Positions 8,341-17,217 of a stretch of DNA of 64,000 nucleotides are shown here, piece after piece. The position numbers were made by a program, and so were the translations under genes. The notes beneath the pieces are model-generated. The model saw only the letters and a program-made list of their open reading frames with translations, searched no databases and was not told the DNA's origin. Numbering within the stretch: position 1 is the first letter of the stretch; the number at the start of each line of letters is the position of its first letter. The DNA comes from Shewanella frigidimarina (GTDB lineage Bacteria > Pseudomonadota > Gammaproteobacteria > Enterobacterales > Shewanellaceae), in NCBI RefSeq assembly GCF_003797125.1, contig NZ_RKKE01000004.1, forward strand, positions 124,001-188,000. The letters run 5' to 3'.

Positions 8341-9825
8341 ATGGACGCAGAAATAGAGTTAAAACTATTCATTCAACCACAACATCATGATTTATTAAAA
8401 AAAATATTGAATGAATACCCTAATTCGACCCCACAAGGGCAGAAAAAACTCACCAACGGATATTTCGATACCGACGATTTACAACTGCGTAGATGGGATA
8501 TGGGCTTACGTGTAAGAGGTTTTGATAATCAACTCGAACAGACCATAAAAACGGCAGGACGTGTCGTAGGGGGGATCCATTCCCGTCCCGAATATAATGT
8601 CAACATTGATCAAAAAACACCGATCTTGTCACGTTTCCCCAAAGAAATTTGGCCAATAGGAAATGATCTCGACAAGGTATCAACATCGTTAACATGTATT
8701 TTTGAAACCAATTTTGAGCGTCAAACTTGGCATATATACCTCAATGATAGTCTCGTTGAGGTCGCATTAGATGTCGGTGAAATTATCGCTAATGATAAAG
8801 TTGACCCTATATGCGAACTCGAATTTGAATTACTCGCTGGTGATACTTCTGCCTTAATAACATTAGCGATCGAAGTCGCTAAATCAGTTCCATTTCGCTT
8901 AGGGAAAGCAAGTAAAGCTCAGCGCGGGTATCAACTTGCAGGTAAATCAAAGCCGTTCACTATTGAACATATTGATTATGTCTCATTGCCTAAAAACAAT
9001 AACATGCAGCAAGTCTTGAGCACATTATTAGAAACAGGTCTTGAGCGCTGGCAATTGATTGAAAATATATTAACGCTGCCAACGAGTGATGTTCATCAAC
9101 AATCAGCCTTGTGGGGCGAATTACGCCACTGTGTGCGCTTACTCAGGCTCACCTTAAATCAATTTGGTTTATTAGATCAGCGCACCAGTCCATTATTCGA
9201 TCATCTTGAGCAGGCTCTGGCATTTGTTAGCCCACTGCAAAGTTGTTGTTTACTATTACAAGATGATGCAAAGCCACTTGCCAACATCAACAATAAAACC
9301 CTTGTTTGCCAACAACTAGAAAACCATATCAGCTTAATGTCTATTTCAACTCAATTGGCCTCAATATGGCAACAACCTGAGTATGGCCAATTACAATTGG
9401 CATTAGTCGATTTACTATTAACAGCTGAAAGCGGCAAAAACCAGGGCCGTCATTATCCAGAATTAGGTTTATTTGCCAACAAACTACAGCAAGCCTCATG
9501 GAAGCGTATTGGAAAATCAATGCCGATAACCGCTGAAATGAACAGTATTGATTACCAACATGTTGCAGATGCTTTGGATGAAAGTATCTTAGTTGGGTTT
9601 GCTTATGGAGAAATGTATCCGGCTAAAAAGCGCGAGGCTTTTCGGGCACCATGGCAAGACTTAGCGTTAGGGATTAGTACGTTATCGGCATATAAAATAT
9701 TAAGGCATTTGAGTGCACAGCATCAGCTTAATATTGAAGCTTGGTTAGACAATAAAGAAACTAGTTTATTGTTTGCCATGGAGCACTCGCGAAAAAGTGC
9801 CTTAAAAGTACCTATTTACTGGTAA
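8341..9825 (+). CDS. ygiF: Inorganic triphosphatase YgiF-like (CYTH-CHAD protein)
   Basis: The N-terminal CYTH domain (about residues 1-200) opens with the ExExK signature E4-I-E6-L-K8. It also carries DTDDLQLRRWDMGLRVRG, the strand that places basic residues in the triphosphate tunnel. A CHAD domain follows (about 220-490). CHAD domains bind polyphosphate through conserved histidines and arginines. At 494 aa it is longer than E. coli YgiF (433 aa). It is divergently transcribed from the Pit operon across 236 bp, a logical partner for phosphate import: YgiF hydrolyses inorganic triphosphate. Cytoplasmic. Confidence 0.9.
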   Translation: MDAEIELKLFIQPQHHDLLKKILNEYPNSTPQGQKKLTNGYFDTDDLQLRRWDMGLRVRGFDNQLEQTIKTAGRVVGGIHSRPEYNVNIDQKTPILSRFPKEIWPIGNDLDKVSTSLTCIFETNFERQTWHIYLNDSLVEVALDVGEIIANDKVDPICELEFELLAGDTSALITLAIEVAKSVPFRLGKASKAQRGYQLAGKSKPFTIEHIDYVSLPKNNNMQQVLSTLLETGLERWQLIENILTLPTSDVHQQSALWGELRHCVRLLRLTLNQFGLLDQRTSPLFDHLEQALAFVSPLQSCCLLLQDDAKPLANINNKTLVCQQLENHISLMSISTQLASIWQQPEYGQLQLALVDLLLTAESGKNQGRHYPELGLFANKLQQASWKRIGKSMPITAEMNSIDYQHVADALDESILVGFAYGEMYPAKKREAFRAPWQDLALGISTLSAYKILRHLSAQHQLNIEAWLDNKETSLLFAMEHSRKSALKVPIYW

Positions 9826-9879
9826 GCGTGCATATTACCCATATAAATGGTTACACGCCCACATGTATTAGTGATGAAT

Positions 9880-9918
9880 AGTAAAACAGGAAGATAATGA
9901 TTATCTTCCTGTTTTACT
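9880..9918. terminator. Bidirectional terminator between ygiF and the catalase gene
   Basis: A 19-bp perfect inverted repeat (AGTAAAACAGGAAGATAAT at 9880-9898, complement at 9900-9918) with a one-base centre. It lies between convergent stop codons, and the A/T ends give a U-tract in both directions. Confidence 0.75.
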
Positions 9919-9979
9919 AAACAACTAATCTGTTAGCGTTAAGACATTAATAGTCGCTTATTCTTTCGCAAAATACAGG

Positions 9980-11440
9980 TTACTTTGCCAAAGCCTGCTT
10001 AACACGTCGACCGTAATCAACATCCGCTTTAGTAAAATGATCCACCATTTTTTGTTGCACATCTAAGGTCGTTTGACTGAGTGTGCCCGCAATCGTTTCC
10101 ACTAAACGATTTTTCTCTGCTTCACTAAAGATACGATATAGGTTACCCGCTTGGGTAAAGTCATCTTGGTTATAACGACTAAAACGTGCAACCTCTCCTG
10201 CTAAACGTAACGGTGGTTCTGCAAAACTTGCATTTTCAGTGAGTGGTGCAACGCTGTTAGGACCATAATTAACACTGGCATCACCACCGGTTTGGCTACC
10301 TTGATAAGGACACTGAGCTCCTGCCATAGCACCAGCACGTTGATGATGGTTGGCTTTAGCAGCATGCGGACAGTTAACCGGTAACTGATTGTAGTTAGTA
10401 CCAATACGGTAACGCTGAGCATCTGCATATGAAAACAAACGTGCTTGCAGCATTTTGTCTGGCGATGCACCCACACCGGGCACTAAGTTACTTGGTGCTA
10501 ATGCCACTTGTTCAACTTCAGCAAAGTAGTTTTGTGGTAAGCGGTTTAGCTCAAGTTCACCCACTTCAATCAACGGATAATCACTGTGCGGCCATACTTT
10601 AGTCAAATCAAAAGGATTAATGGCGTAAGTATTGGCATCAGCTTCTGGCATAATCTGTACATTCACAGTCCAGCGCGGAAAGTTAGCATCATTAATTGCT
10701 GCCACCATGTCGCGTTGTGATGAATCAGGATCTATCCCTTTTAATATATCTGCTTGTTCGCCGGTTAAATTCACCACGCCTTGCTGTGATTTAAAGTGAA
10801 ACTTAACCCAAAAACGTTCCCCCTTAGCATTCCAGAACGAAAACGTATGCGAACCGTAACCGTGCATTTGTCTGTAGTTAGCCGGAATACCACGGTCTGA
10901 CATCAAAATAGTCACTTGATGCATCGACTCTGGATTGAGTGCCCAGAAGTCCCACATTGCTTGGGGGTCTTTTAAATTAGTTTGTGGGTGACGTTTTTGG
11001 GTATGAATAAAGTCAGGAAACTTAATACCATCACGGATAAAGAATGTTGGCGTGTTATTACCGACAATATCATGGTTACCACGAGCAGTATAAAAACGTA
11101 GCCCAAAACCGCGTGGATCACGCTCTGCATCAGCAGAGCCCATCTCTCCGCCTACCGTAGAGAATCGCATGAATGTTTCAGTCTGCTTGCCTACACCATT
11201 AAAATGATCCGCTATGGTAAATTCACTTAAATCTTTAGTTAGTGTAAATGTACCGTATACACCGGTTCCTTTAGCATGCACAACACGCTCTGGAATACGT
11301 TCACGGTTAAAATGAGCAAGCTTCTCAATTAAATGCCAATCTTGTAAAAGCAGTGGTCCACGCTCACCAGCTGACATTGAGTTTTGGTCGTCTGCTACTG
11401 GTGCGCCATTTTGGCTAGTTAAATAGTTAGTTTGATTCAT
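9980..11440 (-). CDS. katA: Monofunctional haem catalase, small-subunit clade
   Basis: The 486-aa protein matches the small-subunit (clade 3) catalases: catalytic H55 in VVHAKGTG, N129 in GNNTPTFF and proximal haem ligand Y339 in RLFSYADAQRYR. Numbering agrees almost exactly with the H. pylori and P. aeruginosa KatA type. It converts hydrogen peroxide to water and oxygen in the cytoplasm. Shewanella literature calls the equivalent gene katB, so the symbol is a family label. The ribosome site GGAGC overlaps the stop codon of a 16-codon ORF, which suggests coupled translation. A thioesterase and a small membrane-protein gene lie upstream on the same strand. Confidence 0.96.
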   Translation of the reverse strand: MNQTNYLTSQNGAPVADDQNSMSAGERGPLLLQDWHLIEKLAHFNRERIPERVVHAKGTGVYGTFTLTKDLSEFTIADHFNGVGKQTETFMRFSTVGGEMGSADAERDPRGFGLRFYTARGNHDIVGNNTPTFFIRDGIKFPDFIHTQKRHPQTNLKDPQAMWDFWALNPESMHQVTILMSDRGIPANYRQMHGYGSHTFSFWNAKGERFWVKFHFKSQQGVVNLTGEQADILKGIDPDSSQRDMVAAINDANFPRWTVNVQIMPEADANTYAINPFDLTKVWPHSDYPLIEVGELELNRLPQNYFAEVEQVALAPSNLVPGVGASPDKMLQARLFSYADAQRYRIGTNYNQLPVNCPHAAKANHHQRAGAMAGAQCPYQGSQTGGDASVNYGPNSVAPLTENASFAEPPLRLAGEVARFSRYNQDDFTQAGNLYRIFSEAEKNRLVETIAGTLSQTTLDVQQKMVDHFTKADVDYGRRVKQALAK

Positions 11441-11449
11441 TTGTTGCTC

Positions 11450-11500
11450 CTATGCGCGGTCTACTAACCACTGCTCTATTAAGTCATAAACTGTTGCCAT
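11450..11500 (-). CDS. 16-aa leader ORF directly upstream of catalase gene
   Basis: The ORF encodes MATVYDLIEQWLVDRA. It has an excellent ribosome site (GAGGA about 9 bases before the ATG). Its TAG stop forms part of the sequence that provides the catalase Shine-Dalgarno, 9 bases before the catalase ATG. This geometry favours translational coupling. The peptide could be a leader, a small amphipathic protein or chance. I know of no named homologue. Confidence 0.45.
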   Translation of the reverse strand: MATVYDLIEQWLVDRA

Positions 11501-11661
11501 GATGATTTTCCTCACTCAACTCATCATTCGATGGGCACATAATAGAAGTAAAATAGAATTATCAAAACGATTAAAATAGATGACATTAAAAGCATAAAGC
11601 GATTAGAGGTTTATCAATGATTGATAGAACAGATTACGCTTAAAATAAAGGCAATAAAAAA

Positions 11662-11681
11662 GCCAAAATCTTCATTTTGAC
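11662..11681 (-). terminator. Terminator downstream of the 80-aa membrane protein gene
   Basis: On the minus strand GTCAAAAT, loop GAAG and ATTTTGGC are followed by TTTTTTATT. The 8-bp stem contains one G-U pair. It sits 20 bases after the stop codon at 11702 and separates that gene from the catalase transcript. Confidence 0.65.
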
Positions 11682-11701
11682 TTTAACAATAAACAGATTA
11701 A

Positions 11702-11944
11702 TTACTCTGTTGGTGGGGGCGGATCTCGATATAACTTAACCAAGTAATAAGCATCAATGAGCACAATAAAAAAGTTAACCAGTGCCACAGGAATAGCATC
11801 AATAGCGAGACCATATGCCACGAATAACCCAGCACCAATTAAATTCCACCAGCGTAGTTTTTTAATGTCTGACATCATCAGCGAAATAGCCACAACGACA
11901 GAGGCTAAATACCCTACCCATTCCCAGATGTTGATACTGTCCAT
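11702..11944 (-). CDS. Small inner-membrane protein, YgjV-like, 80 aa
   Basis: About three hydrophobic helices (residues 7-24, 33-50 and 52-70) make up nearly all of the protein, ending in a PPPPTE tail. The pattern and the WWNLIGAGLFVAYG stretch resemble half of the YgjV-type inner-membrane family, but the similarity is by eye only. AAGGA sits about 8 bases before the ATG. It appears monocistronic with its own terminator. Function unknown. Confidence 0.7.
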   Translation of the reverse strand: MDSINIWEWVGYLASVVVAISLMMSDIKKLRWWNLIGAGLFVAYGLAIDAIPVALVNFFIVLIDAYYLVKLYRDPPPPTE

Positions 11945-12182
11945 GGATTTTCCTTATTTTAATATGCCTACATCTAATGCAAGCGAGTAACAACCTTAAG
12001 CTAGCGTGAGTCAGTGAATGAAATAATCTTATTGCTTAACGCATCCGTTTTTATATTCAAATAAGCTAAACAAGCAAAATGTCTTATATGCATAATACCG
12101 AATCAACAAAATTAAAACGTTGGTCTATCACTGATTATAAGGCCTATTTATTTTTAGAGTTATTTCTAGTATCTATAATTGC

Positions 12183-12620
12183 TTATCGCTCTACAACTGC
12201 TGCCGTCATTCTTGAAATACAACAAAGTTCACCCGCACTGTTACGAATAAGAACTTCCCAAACCGAACTGCGTTTACCTAAATGCACAGGTTTAGCTGTT
12301 GCCGTTAACTCACCATTACGTGACGCTTTTAAATGATTGGCGTTGATTTCTTGGCCGACACAATAATAACGGGTAAAGTCGACTACAAAGTTGGCGGCAT
12401 AACTGGCTACTGTTTCCGCTAAAGCGACGTTTGCACCGCCGTGAACTATCCCTAATGGATTATGTACAGCTGGATTAGCAGGCATAGTGGCAACCATATA
12501 ATCATCACCAATTTCGGTAATCTTAATCCCTAATGTTTGCATTAAGGTGCCCTTTCCATGCATCCCAGCATCTAAGCGAGCACAATCTTCTAAAGTGACA
12601 GTGTTAAACCAAATACTCAT
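12183..12620 (-). CDS. Hotdog-fold acyl-CoA thioesterase, PaaI/YdiI type
   Basis: A 145-aa single 4HBT domain. HNPLGIVHGGANVALAETVAS is the diagnostic hotdog helix, with the catalytic Glu in ALAETVAS; GKRSSVWEVLIRN is the matching C-terminal strand. Family members hydrolyse acyl-CoA thioesters; the closest E. coli types are YdiI/MenI (1,4-dihydroxy-2-naphthoyl-CoA hydrolase, menaquinone pathway) and EntH. A role in menaquinone synthesis would fit an anaerobic respirer but is inference. The length is normal and a GGAT ribosome site is present. Confidence 0.88.
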   Translation of the reverse strand: MSIWFNTVTLEDCARLDAGMHGKGTLMQTLGIKITEIGDDYMVATMPANPAVHNPLGIVHGGANVALAETVASYAANFVVDFTRYYCVGQEINANHLKASRNGELTATAKPVHLGKRSSVWEVLIRNSAGELCCISRMTAAVVER

Positions 12621-12715
12621 TCTTAATATCCATCATTATCATTATTAGAAAATTCAGTGTACTGATTAGCTTACCTTTTTGAAAGAGAAACGCGATCAAT
12701 AACAGTCGCCCATTA

Positions 12716-12737
12716 AAAAGGAGCCTAAGCTCCTTTT
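12716..12737 (-). terminator. Terminator downstream of the LuxR-type regulator
   Basis: AAAAGGAGC (12716-12724) and GCTCCTTTT (12729-12737) form a 9-bp stem with a 4-base loop, and on the minus strand the U-tract is at its 3' side. It lies 29 bases after the stop at 12766. Confidence 0.8.
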
Positions 12738-12765
12738 ATTGTTATTAAATAAATTTATATGTACG

Positions 12766-13434
12766 TTAACTCACTAATTCACAATGGCTTTGATAGGTTT
12801 GTGCCCAACGCAATAACTCAACTCGGTTACGAGACTCCGTTTTACGGAAAATTGATGAGATATGTGCTTTAACAGTATGTTCACTAATACACAGGCGCTG
12901 AGCAATTTCTTTATTACGCGCACCGCTAGAGACAAGCTGAATAATGGTTCTCTCTCGGCTGGTCAATCTTTGGAGGATGGCAACCGTATCGGCAGGAATT
13001 TCAGCACTGGTATCTAACTGCTGGACTAAACGTCTAAAAATTTTACTGATCAATGGACGATCATACCACAATTCGTCAGAAACCATTTTACGCAAACCAG
13101 TCAGCATTAAATCCATGCGTTGGTCACTGTATAATAAACCCCGCACCCCCAGGAGCAATGCAGACTCTTGATCAAGTGATCCACGTTCAACTTGGTATAA
13201 TGCTACAGGGACATGCTCAACTAAACGCGATACCAACAACGGAATGCCCTTACTATCTAAGGCCGCACCTTTTTGTGAAACAAGATAAAAGTTGTTGGAT
13301 TTTTTTTCTAACTCAAGCTCAGCAGCGTGCTTTACAATTCGAGTTTTTAAACCGATAGATTCTGCCAAAATAGCTAAATGGCAAGGTGCTGCGATTTGGT
13401 GCAAAAACACCAACTCATCAATATTTGAACTCAT
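12766..13434 (-). CDS. LuxR-family transcriptional regulator
   Basis: The C-terminal 60 residues form a classic LuxR/FixJ helix-turn-helix (LTSRERTIIQLVSSGARNKE, then IAQRLCISEHTVKAHISSIF). The N-terminal 150 residues look like a degenerate receiver-type domain without the conserved phospho-acceptor pattern, similar in layout to CsgD/VpsT regulators. I chose ATG 13434 (MSSNIDELV) because GGGAGAAG lies 5 bases upstream; an in-frame ATG at 13458 has no ribosome site. The regulated genes are unknown. It has a large upstream region and its own terminator. Confidence 0.88.
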   Translation of the reverse strand: MSSNIDELVFLHQIAAPCHLAILAESIGLKTRIVKHAAELELEKKSNNFYLVSQKGAALDSKGIPLLVSRLVEHVPVALYQVERGSLDQESALLLGVRGLLYSDQRMDLMLTGLRKMVSDELWYDRPLISKIFRRLVQQLDTSAEIPADTVAILQRLTSRERTIIQLVSSGARNKEIAQRLCISEHTVKAHISSIFRKTESRNRVELLRWAQTYQSHCELVS

Positions 13435-13891
13435 CACTCTTCTCCCTGAAAAGTACATTATTGCTCAACATACCTTGAGCACATCCTGAGGCTATATACT
13501 ATACGTAAATGAAATACGTTTACTAGCCTTCAGAACTAGGTTGAGCAGATAGTTTACTTTTTGTCGTTATATTAGAGCATGTGCTTTATTTATTCGTTAA
13601 CCGCGTTACTTGATAAATCGACTCGCCAAAATAATGGATAATCATGGTAAGTCGGTCACTATCAATCACGATTTTTATAATGAAAACCTTCCTATACAGC
13701 AAGCATAGTAAAAATTTGCTAGTTATTATGACTATTATGTAAGTCTAAAGTATGAATAGTAAATTTGACTGACTTTGCGTAGACTTTATCACTAACTCAA
13801 GACTGATAAGCTCATACTTTCAATTCGCTCAACATCATCAATGCTAGCAGCCAAATTTACACATTTTATGGAAGAATAAGCTAAGTGAGCC
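13435..13891. other. 457-bp region between LuxR-type gene and DUF2238 gene, no gene seen
   Basis: This AT-rich region should hold the promoter of the LuxR-type gene. The only pattern I noted is TACGTAAA (13500-13507) and TACGTTTA (13515-13522), two related octamers 15 bp apart near the gene, a possible operator. No ORF, RNA gene or strong hairpin is evident. Confidence 0.35.
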
Positions 13892-14515
13892 CTATGATGC
13901 AGACGGCTGGTTAAGCGCCATTTTGGTCGCTATTTGTTTATTATGAAGAGACGATAACAACAGTAAGCCACATACCCCACCAATTAACGCTAAAAACATG
14001 TCAGATTGAGTATCCCAAACATATCCTTGAGTACCTAAAAATGCCTCGGCATTTTCACCCGTAGCAATGGCAACCCACCATTCAACTAATTCATAAAAAG
14101 CTGAAAATGCCAACACAAAACATACTGCTAAAAACTGACACCAGGCACCAATTTGCATCACCTGCTTACGAATAAATATTTCGCGAGCTAATATTACCGG
14201 AATAAATCCCTGAGCAAAATGGCCGACTTTATCGTAGTTATTGCGTTCGCTGCCCATCACTTGTGCTAACCAGTCAAATAACGGCACTTCGGCATAGGTA
14301 TAACGCGCACCCACAAATAATACACAGCAATGCACTAAAATAAGTGCATAAGCTAACGTGGTCAGCGGAAAGCTTTTACGACTAAAAAATAAAATAGGTA
14401 ATGCGATTAACGCTGGTATAGCTTCTAACCACCAAGTGAACATATCTTTAGGTGCGCTAACTGACCACAACAGTACTAATAGATAAATCCCTATCCATAT
14501 AACCTTACTCTTCAT
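13892..14515 (-). CDS. DUF2238 (YjdF-type) integral membrane protein
   Basis: An inner-membrane protein of about 207 aa with five to six predicted helices. It contains the family hallmarks ERNNYDKVGHFAQGFIPVILAREIF and FYELVEWWVA. The stretch GYVWDTQSDMFLALIGG near the C-terminus is also typical. I placed the start at ATG 14515 (MKSKVIWIG), which has GGAGAG 8 bases upstream; the upstream in-frame ATG at 14530 lacks a site. Function unknown. No operon partner. Confidence 0.85.
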   Translation of the reverse strand: MKSKVIWIGIYLLVLLWSVSAPKDMFTWWLEAIPALIALPILFFSRKSFPLTTLAYALILVHCCVLFVGARYTYAEVPLFDWLAQVMGSERNNYDKVGHFAQGFIPVILAREIFIRKQVMQIGAWCQFLAVCFVLAFSAFYELVEWWVAIATGENAEAFLGTQGYVWDTQSDMFLALIGGVCGLLLLSSLHNKQIATKMALNQPSAS

Positions 14516-14641
14516 CTTAATTCTCTCCATGAGATATTGTTCTCAAATTAGAATATAAACTTTAGCCATCTAGCCCTCTACAAGCGCTTAAAAAAGTGCT
14601 ACTTTGATAATGCGCCGGAAGTCCGCATTTATATCATAACT

Positions 14642-14677
14642 ATTAGTATAAGCATTAGTATAACCATTAGCTTAAGC
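14642..14677. repeat. 12-bp tandem repeat, 3 copies, in the serA promoter region
   Basis: Units ATTAGTATAAGC, ATTAGTATAACC and ATTAGCTTAAGC lie head to tail 30-66 bases before the serA ATG. The phase of about one helical turn and the position could allow a regulator to bind, or this may be a simple slipped-strand repeat. Confidence 0.65.
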
Positions 14678-14707
14678 ACCATTTAATGATAAGAGGGTAC
14701 CCATATC

Positions 14708-15937
14708 ATGGCGAAACACTCGCTTGACAAGGATAAGATCAAAATCCTGCTGTTGGAGGGCGTCCACCAAACTGCGGTCGATGTACTAGAACGTGCAGGT
14801 TATACCAACATTGAATACCATAAAGCCTCGTTAGGCGAAGAGGCTTTGCTTGCATCAATTAAAGATGCTCACTTTGTTGGATTACGCTCCCGCACCCAGC
14901 TTACTGCGGAAGTACTGCATCATGCAGAAAAGTTGGTTGCGATTGGTTGTTTTTGTATTGGTACCAACCAAGTCGATTTAGCCTCGGCTGAGAAACTGGG
15001 CATTCCAGTTTTCAACGCTCCTTTCTCCAACACGCGCAGTGTTGCTGAATTGGTGATTGGTGAAATCATCATGCTGATGCGTGGCATTCCACAGCGCAAT
15101 GCCATGTCACATCGTGGCGGTTGGTTGAAGAGTGCTAATGGCAGTGTTGAAGTCCGTGGTAAAACTTTAGGTGTGATTGGTTATGGTCATATTGGTACTC
15201 AATTGGGTATTTTGGCTGAAACCTTAGGCATGAGAGTAATTTTCTTCGATATTGAAGATAAGTTACCGTTAGGCAATGCCTCTCAAGTTCACTCTATGGA
15301 CAAGTTATTGGCTCAAGCGGACGTTGTCAGTCTGCATGTACCAGAAACACCGCAAACTAAAGACATGTTCGCTAAAGCTGAATTTGCTCAAATGCGTCAA
15401 GGCAGTTTCTTTATCAATGCTTCTCGCGGAACCGTAGTTGATATTGAAGACTTAGCCAATGCACTGAAGTCAGAACATCTTGCGGGTGCAGCGATTGACG
15501 TATTCCCTGTTGAACCTAAGTCGAATGATGATGAATTCATCTCTCCACTACGCGGCTTAGACAATGTATTACTCACACCGCACATTGGTGGCAGTACTGC
15601 TGAAGCACAGGAAAACATCGGCGTAGAAGTGGCAGGTAAGCTGGTCAAATACTCAGACAACGGCTCGACTCTGTCTGCGGTTAATTTCCCTGAAGTGTCT
15701 TTAGCGCAACATAGTGGCACCTCACGCTTATTGCACATTCACCAAAACCGTCCTGGTGTATTGATTAAAATTAACCAAGCGTTTTCTGAAAAAGGCATTA
15801 ACATTGCTGCTCAGTACTTACAAACTACCGCTGAAATTGGTTACGTGGTAATGGAAGTCGATTCAGATCAAGCTGAAGAAGCATTAGTTGAATTAAAGTC
15901 TATTGAAGGCACTATCCGTGCGCGGGTATTGTTTTAA
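14708..15937 (+). CDS. serA: D-3-phosphoglycerate dehydrogenase SerA
   Basis: SerA catalyses the first step of serine synthesis, NAD-dependent oxidation of 3-phosphoglycerate. The 409-aa length matches E. coli SerA. Visible features are the Rossmann motif GVIGYGHIGTQLG (about 155-167), catalytic R240 in ASRGTVVD, H292 in TPHIGGST and a C-terminal ACT domain (about 335-409, HIHQNRPGVLIKIN) that senses serine. The ATG is preceded by GAGG at a rather long spacing. It is monocistronic with a very strong terminator; a short tandem repeat lies just upstream. Confidence 0.98.
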   Translation: MAKHSLDKDKIKILLLEGVHQTAVDVLERAGYTNIEYHKASLGEEALLASIKDAHFVGLRSRTQLTAEVLHHAEKLVAIGCFCIGTNQVDLASAEKLGIPVFNAPFSNTRSVAELVIGEIIMLMRGIPQRNAMSHRGGWLKSANGSVEVRGKTLGVIGYGHIGTQLGILAETLGMRVIFFDIEDKLPLGNASQVHSMDKLLAQADVVSLHVPETPQTKDMFAKAEFAQMRQGSFFINASRGTVVDIEDLANALKSEHLAGAAIDVFPVEPKSNDDEFISPLRGLDNVLLTPHIGGSTAEAQENIGVEVAGKLVKYSDNGSTLSAVNFPEVSLAQHSGTSRLLHIHQNRPGVLIKINQAFSEKGINIAAQYLQTTAEIGYVVMEVDSDQAEEALVELKSIEGTIRARVLF

Positions 15938-15984
15938 ACTGACTTATATTTTATAAGCAATTAACTTGAGTTAATTGTCTTCCT

Positions 15985-16018
15985 AAAAAAGCTACCTTGT
16001 CCACAAGGTAGCTTTTTT
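15985..16018 (+). terminator. Strong terminator after serA
   Basis: A 16-bp perfect stem, AAAAAAGCTACCTTGT and its complement, with a 2-base loop, ends in six T. It is 47 bases after the serA stop codon. Confidence 0.92.
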
Positions 16019-16109
16019 ATTAGCTTTAAAACCATAGCCCCCTGTTGAGCATTCTATTAATCCGTTACACTCCAAACCATACCGTCTTATTCACACGTTA
16101 GGGATAGTT

Positions 16110-17072
16110 ATGACCATTTCAGTAAACCAGCCAGATTGGGATTTTATCGCCACGTCTCCTGAATTAATGTTATCAAGTTTGACGCATATGGGGTTAATCG
16201 AAATCACCGGTGAGCAAGGGCGTAGTTTCATTCATGGCCAAGTCACCACAGATATTACCTCCCTTGGCACAAACGAGTGGAAATGGGGTGCTCATTGCGA
16301 CCCTAAAGGTAAAATGCTCGCCAGTTTCCGTGCGTTTTCAATCGGCGATAGCTTATTTATGTTACTGCCGAAAAGTACTTTAAGCTTAGATTTACCCCAG
16401 TTACAAAAATACGCTGTATTCAGTAAAGCCGAACTCGCAGATGTCAGTAATAATTATCAAATAATTGGTATTGCCGGATCACAAGCACAAGCCTTTGCAG
16501 CTGAAAACTTTGGCGATGTATCGCAAGCACTTAATCTTGTAGAGCAAGGTGTAATTATTCGTGATGGCGAACGTTTTATTGCCATTATTAATAATGCGGC
16601 AGCAGAAACCATCATCAGCCAATCGGGACAAACAATGTTTGATGCCAGTGCATGGCAAGCATTAGAAATTAAAGCCGGCTATCCAAACATAGATGCAGCT
16701 CATTCCGGCCAGTACGTAGCGCAAATGTGCAACCTGCAAGCCATTAATGGTATTAGCTTTACCAAAGGCTGTTACATGGGCCAAGAAACCATTGCCAGAA
16801 TGAAATATCGCGGAGGCAATAAACGTGCATTGTATATTATATCTGGCACCACCAAGCAAACCATCAGCACTGATACTCAATTAGAAATTGCCCTTGAAGA
16901 CGGTTTTCGTCGTGGTGGCAATATCATTGAATGCGTCCAATATGGCGATAAAGTATTACTGACAGCTGTATTGCCAAATGATACCGAAAACACGGCGCAA
17001 CTTCGTATTGCCGGTGATGAAAGCTCACAATTATCTATTATCGAGTTACCGTATTCTTTAGCAGATGCTTAA
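16110..17072 (+). CDS. ygfZ: tRNA-modifying, folate-binding protein YgfZ
   Basis: The 320-aa protein has the family signature K-G-C-Y-x-G-Q-E in FTKGCYMGQETIARM and an N-terminal GcvT-like fold (HGQVTTDI, GKMLASFRAF). YgfZ binds tetrahydrofolate and supports assembly or repair of certain iron-sulfur enzymes, among them the tRNA methylthiotransferase MiaB. AGGGAT lies just before the ATG. Cytoplasmic and monocistronic, with its own terminator. Confidence 0.95.
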   Translation: MTISVNQPDWDFIATSPELMLSSLTHMGLIEITGEQGRSFIHGQVTTDITSLGTNEWKWGAHCDPKGKMLASFRAFSIGDSLFMLLPKSTLSLDLPQLQKYAVFSKAELADVSNNYQIIGIAGSQAQAFAAENFGDVSQALNLVEQGVIIRDGERFIAIINNAAAETIISQSGQTMFDASAWQALEIKAGYPNIDAAHSGQYVAQMCNLQAINGISFTKGCYMGQETIARMKYRGGNKRALYIISGTTKQTISTDTQLEIALEDGFRRGGNIIECVQYGDKVLLTAVLPNDTENTAQLRIAGDESSQLSIIELPYSLADA

Positions 17073-17095
17073 TTAATTTGAGTGATACATTGACT

Positions 17096-17116
17096 AAGCG
17101 AGCCATTGGCTCGCTT
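17096..17116 (+). terminator. Terminator after ygfZ
   Basis: AAGCGAGCC / GGCTCGCTT (9 bp) with loop ATT is followed by TTTTTATTTTT, 23 bases after the stop codon. Confidence 0.92.
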
Positions 17117-17217
17117 TTTTTATTTTTGAACATTTGCGCTTCATATCACGTATATTATTGATAATATTACTCTGTTGATGCAGTAATTCTATTAAGCCTA
17201 TACGTTATGGAGCGACT

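Noticed and set aside
12079..12336. 85-aa plus-strand reading frame overlapping the thioesterase gene
   Set aside because: Most of it is antisense to the thioesterase and it lacks a ribosome site.
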